From Heyndrickxia acidiproducens DSM 23148 (lineage in GTDB: Bacteria; Bacillota; Bacilli; Bacillales; Bacillaceae_C), in contig NZ_KB893986.1 in assembly GCF_000374345.1 (NCBI RefSeq), positions 1 through 64,000 on the forward strand: DNA of 64,000 nucleotides. The letters run 5' to 3'. This document shows, piece after piece, positions 42,320-51,632 of this stretch (positions within the stretch are counted from its first letter, which is position 1; each line of letters opens with the position of its first letter). Both the position numbers and the translations under genes were made by a program. The notes under the pieces are model-generated. The model was not told the origin of the DNA, ran no database searches, and worked only from the letters and a program-made list of their open reading frames with translations.

Positions 42320-43033
42320 ATGGAATATGAGCTGGAAGCAAGAAGCGGGCTGGAGCAGTGGAAAAGAAAGATGGAGAAACGTTCCGGATTCCTGAACAGA
42401 ACTGCAAAAAGCGCGCAAACGAAACTGAACCAGTGGATTCCTGAAAAAGTGCAAGCTGTAATAACAGAGAGCGTTAAAAAAATGGTGCAGGGTGCCTTAT
42501 ACAGTTCGGAATTTCTAACCAAAGAGCAATATCCGCAGCACCTGTCTTTGCAGGAGAAAGAGGACTTGATCCGGAAAAAGCTCGAACGCAGCAAGAAAAT
42601 CGCTACTGCGGAAGGAGCAGGTACAGGGGCAGGCGGGCTTTTTCTCGGCCTTGCCGATTTCCCATTGCTTTTATCCATTAAAATGAAGTTTTTGTTTGAG
42701 GCGGCTGCAATCCACGGCTACGACACGGAAGCACCTTTTGAACGTTCATTTATTCTGCATGTCTTTCAGCTTGCATTCTCAAGCGAAGAGCACCGGCAGA
42801 AAATGTTAACGGTCATTGAAGGCTGGCAGGAAAATCCTGTATCCCCGGATGCGATTGACTGGCGGGTTCTGCAGCAGGAATACCGCGATTATTTGGATTT
42901 TGTAAAAATGATGCAGCTCGTTCCGGGCATCGGTGCGGCTGTCGGCGCCTATGCCAATTACAATTTGTTGGAGCAGCTTGGGGAAACAGCAATCCAGGCT
43001 TACCGGATCCGTTATTTTTCTTCCGGAAAATAA
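42320..43033 (+). CDS. ecsC: EcsC family protein
   Basis: A 237-residue protein of the EcsC family. It has a charged helical N-terminal part (EARSGLEQWKRKMEKRSG), the conserved glycine-rich stretch ATAEGAGTGAGGLFLGLADFPLLL (in two hydrophobic runs) and a C-terminal VPGIGAAVGAYANYNLLEQLG. It is peripheral or membrane-inserted. GAGGGGTG precedes ATG 42320. It is third in the ecs operon and ends at a terminator; unlike EcsA and EcsB it is dispensable in B. subtilis and has no known activity. Confidence 0.92.
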   Translation: MEYELEARSGLEQWKRKMEKRSGFLNRTAKSAQTKLNQWIPEKVQAVITESVKKMVQGALYSSEFLTKEQYPQHLSLQEKEDLIRKKLERSKKIATAEGAGTGAGGLFLGLADFPLLLSIKMKFLFEAAAIHGYDTEAPFERSFILHVFQLAFSSEEHRQKMLTVIEGWQENPVSPDAIDWRVLQQEYRDYLDFVKMMQLVPGIGAAVGAYANYNLLEQLGETAIQAYRIRYFSSGK

Positions 43034-43079
43034 AAAAGCTGCACAGGCATCCCGCAAAGGAAGCCGTGCAGCTTTTTTT
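43034..43079 (+). terminator. Terminator after ecsC
   Basis: AAGCTGCAC pairs with GTGCAGCTT over a 21-nt loop, then T7. Confidence 0.85.
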
Positions 43080-43123
43080 GTTGAATTTGGCGGCAATGAA
43101 CTTTGCACGCGTATGGGCCCTGA

Positions 43124-44302
43124 TTATGGCTGCTGATATTGAAGGGCGGCCGTTCCCAAAGTTTTGGCCGCAATCAGCATGGCTTTTTCGTTTATATCAA
43201 AACGGGGATGATGATGCGGGAAAGCAGGATCCGCCGTACCCGGATCTGCGCCGGTCAGGAAAAAGGCGCCCCTGACATGCTGGAGATAGTAAGCAAAATC
43301 TTCTCCAATCATCAACGGGTCAACGGCTTCAACTGCTGTGGCCTCTTCCACCTGCTTTGCACACGCAACTAAAAATTCTGTTTCTGCATCATGGTTTACA
43401 ACCGGCGGGTAACCGCGGAAGAACTCGTATTCATAAGTGCAGTCTGCTGCCAGGCAGGTTCCCTTCACAATCCGTTCGATTTCTTTTTCGACGCTGTTGC
43501 GGACATCTTCATCAAATGTCCGTACCGTTCCGCTAATGGTTGCCGTATCCGCTATGACATTAAATGCATCACCGGATTCAAACGTTCCGACCGTTACGAC
43601 GGCGGACCGGACCGGATTGACGCGCCTGCTGACGACCTGCTGGAGATTTGTGACTAGCTGCGCACCGGTGACCAAGGCATCTTTGGTCACATGCGGCTGG
43701 GCGCCGTGCCCGCCATGGCCCTGGATTTTAACAACAAAACGGTCGGCTGCCGCCATAATCGGCCCTTTGCGGTACTGGATATGCCCGATTGGCGCGGGTG
43801 CCCATAAATGTGTGCCAAAAATGACGTCAACGCCTTCCAGACATCCGTCTTCAATCATCGCTTTCGCCCCGCCCGGCGCAAATTCCTCGGCATGCTGGTG
43901 AATAAATACATATTCGCCCTCCAGCTCATCTTTTAGTTCATGAATGGCTTTCGCGAGGATCAGAAGCGTTGCGGTATGGCCGTCATGCCCGCATGCATGC
44001 ATCACGCCCGGCACAAGCGATTGATAAGGCGCTTCGTTTTCTTCCTGGATCGGCAGTGCATCAAAGTCTGCCCGCAGCGCAATCGTTTTCCCCGGTTTCG
44101 CGCCTTTTACCCGGGCAATGACACCGCCCCCGCCGACATGTTCCCGTACATCCACGCCTAAATTTTTATAAAAATCTGCAATGTAACGGGCTGTTTCCAC
44201 CTCTTTAAAAGATAATTCCGGATGCTGGTGCAGGTATCTTCTGATCTCCACCATTTCCGGATAGAATTCGTTAAGCTTTTTATGTAAGTCTTCCAAAGCC
44301 AT
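43124..44302 (-). CDS. yhaA: M20-family amidohydrolase YhaA
   Basis: A 392-residue zinc/cobalt-dependent peptidase M20D family amidohydrolase. It has metal-site motifs MHACGHDGHTA, HQHAEEFAPGGAKAMI and GTHLWAPAPIGH, a dimerisation insert (GHGGHGAQPHVTKDALVTGAQLV in two runs), and the C-terminal HHHPRFDINEKAM. The family removes acyl groups from amino acids (hippurate, N-acetyl amino acids, N-acetyl-diaminopimelate). The exact substrate is not evident. GAGGGGGAAATA precedes the ATG. YhaA has the same place next to ecs in B. subtilis. Confidence 0.91.
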   Translation of the reverse strand: MALEDLHKKLNEFYPEMVEIRRYLHQHPELSFKEVETARYIADFYKNLGVDVREHVGGGGVIARVKGAKPGKTIALRADFDALPIQEENEAPYQSLVPGVMHACGHDGHTATLLILAKAIHELKDELEGEYVFIHQHAEEFAPGGAKAMIEDGCLEGVDVIFGTHLWAPAPIGHIQYRKGPIMAAADRFVVKIQGHGGHGAQPHVTKDALVTGAQLVTNLQQVVSRRVNPVRSAVVTVGTFESGDAFNVIADTATISGTVRTFDEDVRNSVEKEIERIVKGTCLAADCTYEYEFFRGYPPVVNHDAETEFLVACAKQVEEATAVEAVDPLMIGEDFAYYLQHVRGAFFLTGADPGTADPAFPHHHPRFDINEKAMLIAAKTLGTAALQYQQP

Positions 44303-44449
44303 TTTCTATATTTCCCCCTCAAGATGTTTTTTTTATTATATCACGAATATTTCCAGTTTAAAGAAAGAATGTATTTTTTGATGATTTTTGAAAGAGCGGG
44401 CAATGAAAAAAGCGGACTGCTTTTGAGCAGGCCGCCTTCTTTCGTACCG

Positions 44450-45838
44450 CTAGATAAGGAAAATTGCAACGATGGTTGTGACAACCAGCCCGATGATGAC
44501 CGGGATTAAATTCCGCCTGGCAAGGTCAAAGGGATCGACATTGCAAATTGCTGCTGCCGGAATCAGCGCCCATGGAATAATCGTCCCGCCGCCGACAAAA
44601 ATAGCTGCAATCTGGCCGAGCGCGGTCAATGCCGCAGCCCCTGAACCAATGGCATGGGAGAACAGGTTTGCAATCGAACCGGCTAGTGAAATTCCTGAAA
44701 ATCCGGAACCGTCCAAACCGGTGATCACCCCCACGCCGGCGACAGTAAATGCGCCGAGTTCTTTTGAAATCGGTACAATTGCTGCCAGGCCCCCGCCGAG
44801 ATCATTGACGATGCCATGGGAAGCTTTGGGCAAATCGGCGCCAATCATGGTGTTAAAACCGTCCCCGCCCAGATAGAAGAATGCGGCAATGGGGATCACG
44901 GGGCCGAACACCTGGAAACCGAACTGCAGGCCGTCGATTAAATATTTGGTCACTTTTTCAAGCCCTTTTTGACGATACCCTGAGAGTGTGATCATGAGCA
45001 GAATGACAATTGACGTACCGCCGACAAGTGAAGTGGCTGCGTCTCCTTGCAGCTTGAACATGAACATGGCAATGATGTCGAGGATGAACAAAATTGGAAT
45101 CAGGATGGCAAATAATTTTTTGATGGCGGGTTTCAGTTTTGCTTGTCCGGATGCTGCTGCCTGAAAACCAGTTTGGCCTGTAACTTGCAGCACACCTTTT
45201 TTCATATCACGCTTTAACAATATAAACGCTGTGATCGTCGTTACCGCGCCCATTACAATCACAAGCGGGATGCTGGCTTCAATGACGGCTGAAACCGGCA
45301 GTCCGGCGCCGTCCGCAGTCAGCTTTGGCGCCCCCTGGATGACGTAATCACCGGAGAGCGCAATGCCGTGGCCAAATAGGTTCATGGCAACTGCCACCCC
45401 GATCGCCGGCAGCCCGACACGCAGGGCAACCGGCAGCAGTACCGCCCCCATGAGCGCAACAGCAGGGGAGGGCCAGAAAAATGTCGAGATGATCATCATT
45501 AACAATCCAATCACCCAGAATGCAAGGTTCGGCCCTTTGATTAATTTTGTAAAAGGCGCCACCATCATGTCGTTGATCCCGGTATCGAGCAAACTTTTAC
45601 TCATCGAAACAATAATCGAAATCACAAGGATAATCGGCAGCAATTCTTTAATGGCATATACAAAGCTTGTAAATATCCCGCTAATGGATGCAGCAACCGA
45701 TCCTGTTGCAATTAAAGCTATTCCAAAGATCCCGGCAATACAGACGATTGTTGTATCTTTTTTTAAAAGCATCATAAGAATGATCAAAAGTATAAAGGTC
45801 AAATACACCCAATGAACAGCAGTTAAATCTATGCCCAT
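44450..45838 (-). CDS. yhfA: Ion-transporter-like membrane protein YhfA
   Basis: A 462-residue membrane protein with about 12 helices, resembling the GntP/CitM-type ion-transporter superfamily. It has internal motifs FFWPSPAVALMGAVLLP and LFGHGIALSGDYVIQGAP in the first half and LFSHAIGSGAAALTALGQIAAIFVGGGTIIPWAL (two runs) in the second. The gene order amidohydrolase - yhfA - hmoB is the B. subtilis order, which supports the symbol. ATG 45838 is 8 nt after AGGAGGG; ATG 45844 is too close. Substrate is unknown. Confidence 0.82.
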   Translation of the reverse strand: MGIDLTAVHWVYLTFILLIILMMLLKKDTTIVCIAGIFGIALIATGSVAASISGIFTSFVYAIKELLPIILVISIIVSMSKSLLDTGINDMMVAPFTKLIKGPNLAFWVIGLLMMIISTFFWPSPAVALMGAVLLPVALRVGLPAIGVAVAMNLFGHGIALSGDYVIQGAPKLTADGAGLPVSAVIEASIPLVIVMGAVTTITAFILLKRDMKKGVLQVTGQTGFQAAASGQAKLKPAIKKLFAILIPILFILDIIAMFMFKLQGDAATSLVGGTSIVILLMITLSGYRQKGLEKVTKYLIDGLQFGFQVFGPVIPIAAFFYLGGDGFNTMIGADLPKASHGIVNDLGGGLAAIVPISKELGAFTVAGVGVITGLDGSGFSGISLAGSIANLFSHAIGSGAAALTALGQIAAIFVGGGTIIPWALIPAAAICNVDPFDLARRNLIPVIIGLVVTTIVAIFLI

Positions 45839-45965
45839 CACCATATCCCTCCTTTAAAACAGGATATGGCTGGAACATTGGGCGGGTGACTGTCCCGAAA
45901 AACCTATTGCAGGTCAATGCAGAGATTAATGATCGAAAAGGCTTTTTCCGGTATCCGCCTAAACT

Positions 45966-45995
45966 AAAAAAAACGGCTGCCCCATTCAGCAGCCG
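45966..45995 (-). terminator. Terminator after hmoB and repeat copy B
   Basis: CGGCTGC (45974-45980) pairs with GCAGCCG (45989-45995); A8 on the left gives T8 on the minus strand. The hmoB transcript would therefore include repeat copy B in its 3' untranslated part. Confidence 0.88.
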
Positions 45996-46000
45996 GCAAG

Positions 46001-46150
46001 TTTATCCCAACTTAACGGGCAGTGAGACTCCCGCCATAAGATTCAAGGTACGAAGAAGGGATAGGTGGAGATCAAACTGCCCGTAAAGGTTCAACTAATC
46101 ATCGGTGGGGGATGAAGGGGAAACCCCATCGATGGAAGGGTTCACTTTAT
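46001..46150 (-). repeat. Intergenic RNA-like repeat, copy B
   Basis: Inverted, nearly full-length match to copy A. ACGGGCAGT (46015-46023) pairs with ACTGCCCGT (46076-46084), with the hairpin ATCGGTGGGG/CCCCATCGAT on the right. TTTAT begins it (46001-46005) and TTCACTTTAT ends it (46141-46150), overlapping the stop codon of hmoB. The same boundaries appear in copy A. Confidence 0.78.
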
Positions 46151-46662
46151 TTTTCTTCCTCTTCTTCCTGCGGCACGAAATAATCCTTTGTATATGCCGG
46201 GGCGTTGTAGGCAATTTTATTTGTGGCAATGCCTGTGATATCGAGGCTGTGGACAAGCTGGTAATCAAGTGAACGTTTCCACCTTTTGTAGGAATCTTCA
46301 TCTTTCCAGGCTGTCATGGCAATGTAAGTATCCTCTTTTACAGGACGGAGAAGGCGGAAAGCGGCAAAACCAGGCTTATGCTCGATGACAGGCATGTTTT
46401 GCTGAACATGATACTCAAAGACTGGTTTTCCTTCGTCCGAAACCGGCAAATGGGTAAAAATGAAAAAATTGCCGTCTGCCAGTTCACCGGCGGCAGCGGC
46501 CGATTCGTATTTTCGCGGCGATGCAAAAACCGTTTTTCCTTCCGTTTCATGCAGCAGAAGGGTGTGTTCTGCATTTTGCATAAGAATGATTTTCTCATTT
46601 GCATACTTTTGTTTTATTTTCATTAAAAATTCATAAGTACCCGTCGTTATAAATATTTTCAT
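46147..46662 (-). CDS. hmoB: Haem-degrading monooxygenase HmoB
   Basis: A 171-residue protein with a C-terminal antibiotic-biosynthesis-monooxygenase (ABM) fold (YHVQQNMPVIEHKPGFAAFRLL, YIAMTAWKDEDSYKRWKRS in the family core). B. subtilis HmoB (YhgC) degrades haem and releases iron. The N-terminal 60 residues are a family-typical extension. The C-terminus ends in a run of glutamates directly at the edge of repeat copy B. It is divergent from hemE, and pbpF, which lies between them in B. subtilis, is absent. Confidence 0.9.
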   Translation of the reverse strand: MKIFITTGTYEFLMKIKQKYANEKIILMQNAEHTLLLHETEGKTVFASPRKYESAAAAGELADGNFFIFTHLPVSDEGKPVFEYHVQQNMPVIEHKPGFAAFRLLRPVKEDTYIAMTAWKDEDSYKRWKRSLDYQLVHSLDITGIATNKIAYNAPAYTKDYFVPQEEEEEK

Positions 46663-46866
46663 ATCTTCACCCCAGATCTTTTCTTACTTTTACTATATAC
46701 GATCACATCCCTTTTAAACAGATCTAACTGCCGGCAAAGGCGTTTGCACCGGCTGAAATTCAGCAATTTTATGAAATGGTAAATGGTTTACTATACAATC
46801 ATGCATCATAAGATTATAGTTAAACAAAGTTCATTCAAATGACAAGTTATATCGGTTTTTATTTTA

Positions 46867-46881
46867 GAAGAATTATTATAA
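46867..46881 (+). promoter_or_regulatory. PerR-box-like sequence at the hemE promoter
   Basis: GAAGAATTATTATAA agrees with the PerR consensus TTATAATNATTATAA at 12 of 15 positions and overlaps TATAAAAT, a possible -10. This is a weak, AT-rich match. Confidence 0.3.
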
Positions 46882-46920
46882 AATAGAAAGTGACTGTGTG
46901 GAGCAAGGAGGATATGGATT

Positions 46921-47982
46921 TTGAAGAAAATAACCAATGATTCTCTGCTGAGGGCAGCAAGAGGAGAAGCAACGGACCGCGTTCCGGTTTGGTATATGCG
47001 GCAGGCCGGGCGGTCACAGCCGGAGTACCGGAAATTGAAAGAAAAATATTCTCTGTTTGAAATTACGCACCAGCCTGAGCTTTGCGCTTATGTAACGAGG
47101 CTTCCCGTCGAAAATTATGGTGTGGATGCTGCGGTTCTTTATAAAGATATTATGACCCCGCTGCCTGCGCTTGGCATTGATGTCGAAATACAAGCCGGAA
47201 AAGGGCCTGTTATACATAACCCGATAGAAACCCTGAAAGACGTTGAAAAACTGGGCGAACTTCATCCTGAAGCAGATGTTCCATATGTGCTGAAAACGAT
47301 TGAAATTTTGGCACAAGAGCAGTTAACCGTTCCGCTTATCGGATTTTCGGGGGCCCCTTTCACCTTATCCAGCTATATGATTGAAGGCGGCCCGTCAAAG
47401 GATTACAAAAAGACGAAAGCGTTCATGTATTCCGAATCAAAAGCCTGGTTTGCGCTGATGGAAAAACTTGCAGATATGATTATCGTCTATGTGAAAGCAC
47501 AAATCAAAGCAGGGGCGAGCGCCATTCAAATCTTTGATTCATGGGTTGGCGCGTTAAATGCGGAGGATTACCATACCTATATTAAACCAGTTATGCAACG
47601 GATATTTTCAGAACTCCGTAAAGAAAATGCCCCGCTGATTATGTTCGGAGTCGGAGCAAGCCATCTGATATCGGAATGGGATGAGCTTCCACTGAATGTG
47701 ATCGGGCTTGACTGGCGAATGCCAATCGGGCAAGCGCGCAAGATGGGCATTTCAAAAGCGCTTCAAGGGAATATGGATCCGGCTGTTCTGCTTGCCCCCT
47801 GGGAAATCATTGAACAGAAAGCCGCTGCAATCCTCGAGGAAGGAATGAAAAAACCGGGCTATATTTTTAATCTGGGGCACGGCGTTTTTCCACAGGTTCA
47901 ACCGGACATTTTAAAAAAATTAACAGCATTTATTCATGTATACAGCGAACAGCATTTATTGAAAAAAAAGGAGAAAATGTGA
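46921..47982 (+). CDS. hemE: Uroporphyrinogen decarboxylase
   Basis: A 353-residue cytosolic enzyme that decarboxylates the four acetate groups of uroporphyrinogen III to give coproporphyrinogen III. Signature 1 appears as [16 protein letters not shown] near residues 22-37 and signature 2 region [17 protein letters not shown] near 142-158. It starts at TTG 46921, preceded by AAGGAGGATATGGAT. Its TGA overlaps the ATG of cpfC (TGATG). It is first of the haem operon hemE-cpfC-cgoX. Confidence 0.96.
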   Translation: MKKITNDSLLRAARGEATDRVPVWYMRQAGRSQPEYRKLKEKYSLFEITHQPELCAYVTRLPVENYGVDAAVLYKDIMTPLPALGIDVEIQAGKGPVIHNPIETLKDVEKLGELHPEADVPYVLKTIEILAQEQLTVPLIGFSGAPFTLSSYMIEGGPSKDYKKTKAFMYSESKAWFALMEKLADMIIVYVKAQIKAGASAIQIFDSWVGALNAEDYHTYIKPVMQRIFSELRKENAPLIMFGVGASHLISEWDELPLNVIGLDWRMPIGQARKMGISKALQGNMDPAVLLAPWEIIEQKAAAILEEGMKKPGYIFNLGHGVFPQVQPDILKKLTAFIHVYSEQHLLKKKEKM

Positions 47983-48941
47983 TGGCAAAGAAAAAAATCG
48001 GCCTGCTTGTCATGGCTTATGGAACACCTTATAAAGAAGAAGATATCGAACGCTATTATACGCATATCCGCCATGGCAGAAAACCGGCAGAAGATATGCT
48101 TGCGGATTTAATACGAAGATACAAAGCAATCGGAGGCCTATCACCGCTTGCAAAAACGACGGAAAAGCAGGCATATGCACTCCAGGACAGATTAAATGAA
48201 ATCCAGGATCAAGTGGAATTTAAAGCTTATATCGGCTTAAAACATATTGAACCATTTATTGAAGACACCGTCCGGAACATGCACGAAGACGGGATTGAAG
48301 AGGCAGTCTCCATCGTGCTTGCCCCCCATTATTCCATTTTCAGCGTTAAATCGTATAATGACAGGGCAAAAGAAACGGCTGAAAAATTGGGCGGACCGCA
48401 TATTACCACCATCGATAGCTGGTATGATGAACCGAAATTCATTCGATTTTGGGCCGGCCAATTAAAGAAAACATATGCTACAATGAGTGAAGAAGAACGG
48501 AATAGCGCCTGTCTGATTGTTTCCGCGCACAGTCTGCCTGAAAAAATTTTAAAACACGGCGACCCGTACCCGGATCAGATTAAAGAAACCGCCGAACGGA
48601 TTGTAAAAGAAGCGGGCATTCCGCATTATGCGGTCGGCTGGCAAAGCGCCGGCAATACACCGGACCCCTGGCTCGGGCCTGATGTCCAGGATCTGACAAG
48701 AGAATTGTATCATCAATACCACTATAAAGCTTTTGTTTACGCCCCGGTCGGATTTATTGCGGAGCACCTGGAAGTTTTGTATGATAACGACTATGAATGT
48801 AAAGTGGTTACAGACGAGCTTGGCTGCAGCTATTACCGCCCGGATATGCCGAATGACCATCCGGAATTTATCGATGCGCTTGCGACAATCGTTTTGCAAC
48901 ACGCAGGGCGGTCGTTTTTTTCCGGAAATGCGGTAAACTGA
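47982..48941 (+). CDS. hemH: Coproporphyrin III ferrochelatase
   Basis: A 319-residue soluble ferrochelatase (also called CpfC) that inserts Fe2+ into coproporphyrin III, as expected in Firmicutes that lack protoporphyrin-dependent synthesis. The catalytic His is in [11 protein letters not shown] and the acidic metal path is in [14 protein letters not shown]. The start at ATG 47982 has AAGGAG 8 nt upstream. A 106-nt gap without a terminator separates it from cgoX. Confidence 0.95.
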   Translation: MAKKKIGLLVMAYGTPYKEEDIERYYTHIRHGRKPAEDMLADLIRRYKAIGGLSPLAKTTEKQAYALQDRLNEIQDQVEFKAYIGLKHIEPFIEDTVRNMHEDGIEEAVSIVLAPHYSIFSVKSYNDRAKETAEKLGGPHITTIDSWYDEPKFIRFWAGQLKKTYATMSEEERNSACLIVSAHSLPEKILKHGDPYPDQIKETAERIVKEAGIPHYAVGWQSAGNTPDPWLGPDVQDLTRELYHQYHYKAFVYAPVGFIAEHLEVLYDNDYECKVVTDELGCSYYRPDMPNDHPEFIDALATIVLQHAGRSFFSGNAVN

Positions 48942-49047
48942 TCAGGATGCATTTTTTCCTGCGTCTTTTGCAGCATGTGCTTTATACCGGGTGCGGCATA
49001 CACATAAGAAAAAATATAAACACTATTAGCCAAAGAAGGTGCTGACA

Positions 49048-50478
49048 ATGGCCGAGCGCAGAAAAAAAGTGGCCGTTCTTGGCGGAGGAATTACAGGCTT
49101 AACGGCAGCATACTATTTACAGCATTTGATTCAGGATCAAAATCTCCCGGTTGAACTGGTTTTGCTGGAAAAAGGGCGGCGGCTCGGCGGGAAAATCCAG
49201 ACAATCCGCCGCGACGGATATGTGATTGAGCGCGGGCCCGATTCATTTTTAGCGAGAAAACCAAGTGCCCTCCGGCTGGTTCAACATATCGGTTTACAAT
49301 CTGAACTGGTGTCAAATGCAACCGGAAAATCCTATGTGCTATTAAACCAGCAGTTGCATTCAATCCCAAAAGGCTCTGTGATGGGCATTCCCACGAAATT
49401 GGCGCCTTTTTTCGCATCGCCGTTGTTTTCGTTTTCGGGAAAATTCCGGGCAATGGCAGATTTTATTCTGCCGCGCGGAAAAATAGATCAGGATCAGTCA
49501 ATTGGTGATTTTGTCCGTTACCGGCTCGGTGAAGAGGTGCTTGAAAATCTTGTTGAACCACTATTATTCGGGGTCTATGGGGGCGATGTCGATGACTTAA
49601 GTTTATCCGCCACGCAACCGCAGTTTCTACAGGCTGTCCGAAAGTACCGGAGTTTAATTCGGGGCATGAAAAAGTCTGTTGTGAACCCGGGTTCCGATTC
49701 AAGGCCCGTCCAGAAAAAAGGTGCATTCTATACGTTTAGAAACGGGCTGGAAACATTAGTGGAGGCGCTTGAAGAAAAGATTGGTGAAGCTTCCATTATA
49801 AAAGGTGTAACGGTTAATGCCATTGAGAAAAATGTGAATGACAGGGATTATACGATCATTTTGACAAATGGGAGCAGGATGTCGGCGGACTATATCATTT
49901 CTGCACTGCCGCATTTTTCCCTGCCGCATATTTTTTCAAAGTATCCGTTTTTTGAACCGCTGCGGCAGGTACCATCGACTTCTGTTGCGACCGTCTCGAT
50001 GGCGTTTCCTGAAGAAGCGGTGAAGAAGGATATTGACGGAACCGGTTTTGTCGTAACGAGAAACAGCGACTACACGATAACTGCCTGCACCTGGACGCAT
50101 AAAAAATGGCCGCATGCCGCACCAAAGGGTAAAGCCTTGCTGCGCTGCTATATTGGCCGGACAGCGGATGCGGCAGTTGTCGATCTGGCCGATGACCGCA
50201 TTCGGAAAATTGTCATGGAAGACTTGAACAAAATCATGGAGATCACGGCCGACCCTGAATTTATGATTGTATCGCGCTGGAAATATGCAATGCCGCAATA
50301 TACAACAGGCCATATGGAACGGCTGGATAAAATTTTCGAGCAGACCAAAAGGGAGCTGCCGGGCATTTCGATTGCAGGCAGTTCCTTTAGGGGAGTGGGC
50401 CTGCCGGATTGCATTTTACAGGGCCAGGAAGCTGTTGAACAGATGTTAAAATACTTTCATTTTGATGTAAAATGGTAA
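49048..50478 (+). CDS. hemY: Coproporphyrinogen III oxidase (CgoX/HemY)
   Basis: A 476-residue FAD-dependent oxidase that converts coproporphyrinogen III to coproporphyrin III in the bacterial haem route. The dinucleotide-binding motif VAVLGGGITGLTAAYYL lies at residues 9-25, GGKIQTIRRDGYVIERGPDSF (in parts) follows, and the FAD-contacting C-terminal motif is ISIAGSSFRGVGLPDCI. ATG 49048 is 8 nt after AGAAGGT; the longer frame from 49039 is unlikely. It is the last gene of the haem operon, before a strong terminator. Confidence 0.94.
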   Translation: MAERRKKVAVLGGGITGLTAAYYLQHLIQDQNLPVELVLLEKGRRLGGKIQTIRRDGYVIERGPDSFLARKPSALRLVQHIGLQSELVSNATGKSYVLLNQQLHSIPKGSVMGIPTKLAPFFASPLFSFSGKFRAMADFILPRGKIDQDQSIGDFVRYRLGEEVLENLVEPLLFGVYGGDVDDLSLSATQPQFLQAVRKYRSLIRGMKKSVVNPGSDSRPVQKKGAFYTFRNGLETLVEALEEKIGEASIIKGVTVNAIEKNVNDRDYTIILTNGSRMSADYIISALPHFSLPHIFSKYPFFEPLRQVPSTSVATVSMAFPEEAVKKDIDGTGFVVTRNSDYTITACTWTHKKWPHAAPKGKALLRCYIGRTADAAVVDLADDRIRKIVMEDLNKIMEITADPEFMIVSRWKYAMPQYTTGHMERLDKIFEQTKRELPGISIAGSSFRGVGLPDCILQGQEAVEQMLKYFHFDVKW

Positions 50479-50485
50479 ACCGTTA

Positions 50486-50522
50486 AAAACGGCCATTGCT
50501 TCCTAAAAGCAATGGCCGTTTT
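50486..50522 (+). terminator. Terminator after hemY
   Basis: AAAACGGCCATTGCTT pairs with AAGCAATGGCCGTTTT (50507-50522). Confidence 0.92.
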
Positions 50523-50584
50523 ATGCACCCGGGTGTTCTTTGTTTTTTCTTCCTCCCGCAATGCCGGCATCATTTTTGACCAAT

Positions 50585-50633
50585 AAAAAGACGACTCAGG
50601 CATTCATTTTTGATCACCGGGTCGTCTTTTTTT
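50585..50633 (-). terminator. Terminator after the EamA gene
   Basis: AAAAAGACGACTC pairs with GGGTCGTCTTTTT over a long loop; it lies 28 nt beyond the EamA stop, oriented for the minus strand but symmetric. Confidence 0.75.
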
Positions 50634-50660
50634 GCATTGCTTCATGTTACCTTAATAAGA

Positions 50661-51632
50661 TTAGCGGCTTTTTGTCCGGCTGACACTGAGTTCCTGCGGG
50701 GTCTGCGGTTGCTTGTCTCCATTGAAGAGCGTCATGCAAGAGCCAATGACAATGAGTATAATCCCCGTTGCGGTCGCGGGAGTAATGGCTTCTTTTAAAA
50801 AGATCAGTGCAAGCACCGGTGCGAGCGCCGGTTTAATAAAGAAGACCATTGACGCTGTGGAAGCACTTGTTACGTCCATGGCAAGGAAATAAAAAGCAAA
50901 TCCCAGCCCGGTTACAAAGATCCCGATATAGATCAGGCTTGGCGTTGTACTCCAAGTAATGCCATGTGTAATCGGCACATTTGCAAAAACGTCCAACCCT
51001 ATGCTCCGGAGCCAGGCAGCAACAGGCGATAATTTGGAGATCAGCACCAGCACAAGCGTCTCAATACTGCCGGTGAAAAAGCTCAAACAAGTTAAAATAA
51101 CGCCATCACATTTAAACTGCTGGCTCCCTTTTCTGCCGACCACGCTGTATAAGGCAAAAATAACGGCAGAAAGCAATGCATACGCAATGCCAAAAGGACT
51201 TTGGATAGCAAATGGATCAACAATACTTAAAATCCCGACCAGGCTGATGCCAAGCGCCAGCAATGTCCGCTTTGTAAGCCGTTCATTTAAAATAAAATGC
51301 GCCAGCGGGATGACAAACAGCGGGTTGCAGCTGAACAAGATTGCTACTGTGGAAGCCTTTGTATAAACAATTGCCAGCTGGTAAAAGGTCATGCTGATGA
51401 CCACGCACAGAAAACCTGTGACCACAAAGAACATCCAATTCTCTTTTGACAACCTGAAATTGCTTTTATACATATGTTGAACGGCTAAAGGTGATAATAT
51501 CAAAGCGCCAATAAAAAACCGCAGCAAATTCAGCTGGATCGGATTAAAATCGTTGGAAACCAATTTAATGGCAATTTCCATTGTACTAAAAAAGATTGCC
51601 GACAAGACAATGTATAAATATCCTTTTTTCAT
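50661..51632 (-). CDS. EamA/DMT-family transporter
   Basis: A 323-residue ten-helix transporter of the drug/metabolite superfamily, made of two EamA repeats. Recognisable segments are the N-terminal YIVLSAIFFSTMEIAIKLV, the first-repeat end LTKRTLLALGISLVGIL, and the second-repeat motif ASTASMVFFIKPALAPVLALIFLKEAI (in two runs). ATG 51632 is 7 nt after GAGGT; ATG 51638 abuts it. It probably exports a metabolite or amino acid, but the substrate cannot be told. No partner genes. Confidence 0.9.
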   Translation of the reverse strand: MKKGYLYIVLSAIFFSTMEIAIKLVSNDFNPIQLNLLRFFIGALILSPLAVQHMYKSNFRLSKENWMFFVVTGFLCVVISMTFYQLAIVYTKASTVAILFSCNPLFVIPLAHFILNERLTKRTLLALGISLVGILSIVDPFAIQSPFGIAYALLSAVIFALYSVVGRKGSQQFKCDGVILTCLSFFTGSIETLVLVLISKLSPVAAWLRSIGLDVFANVPITHGITWSTTPSLIYIGIFVTGLGFAFYFLAMDVTSASTASMVFFIKPALAPVLALIFLKEAITPATATGIILIVIGSCMTLFNGDKQPQTPQELSVSRTKSR

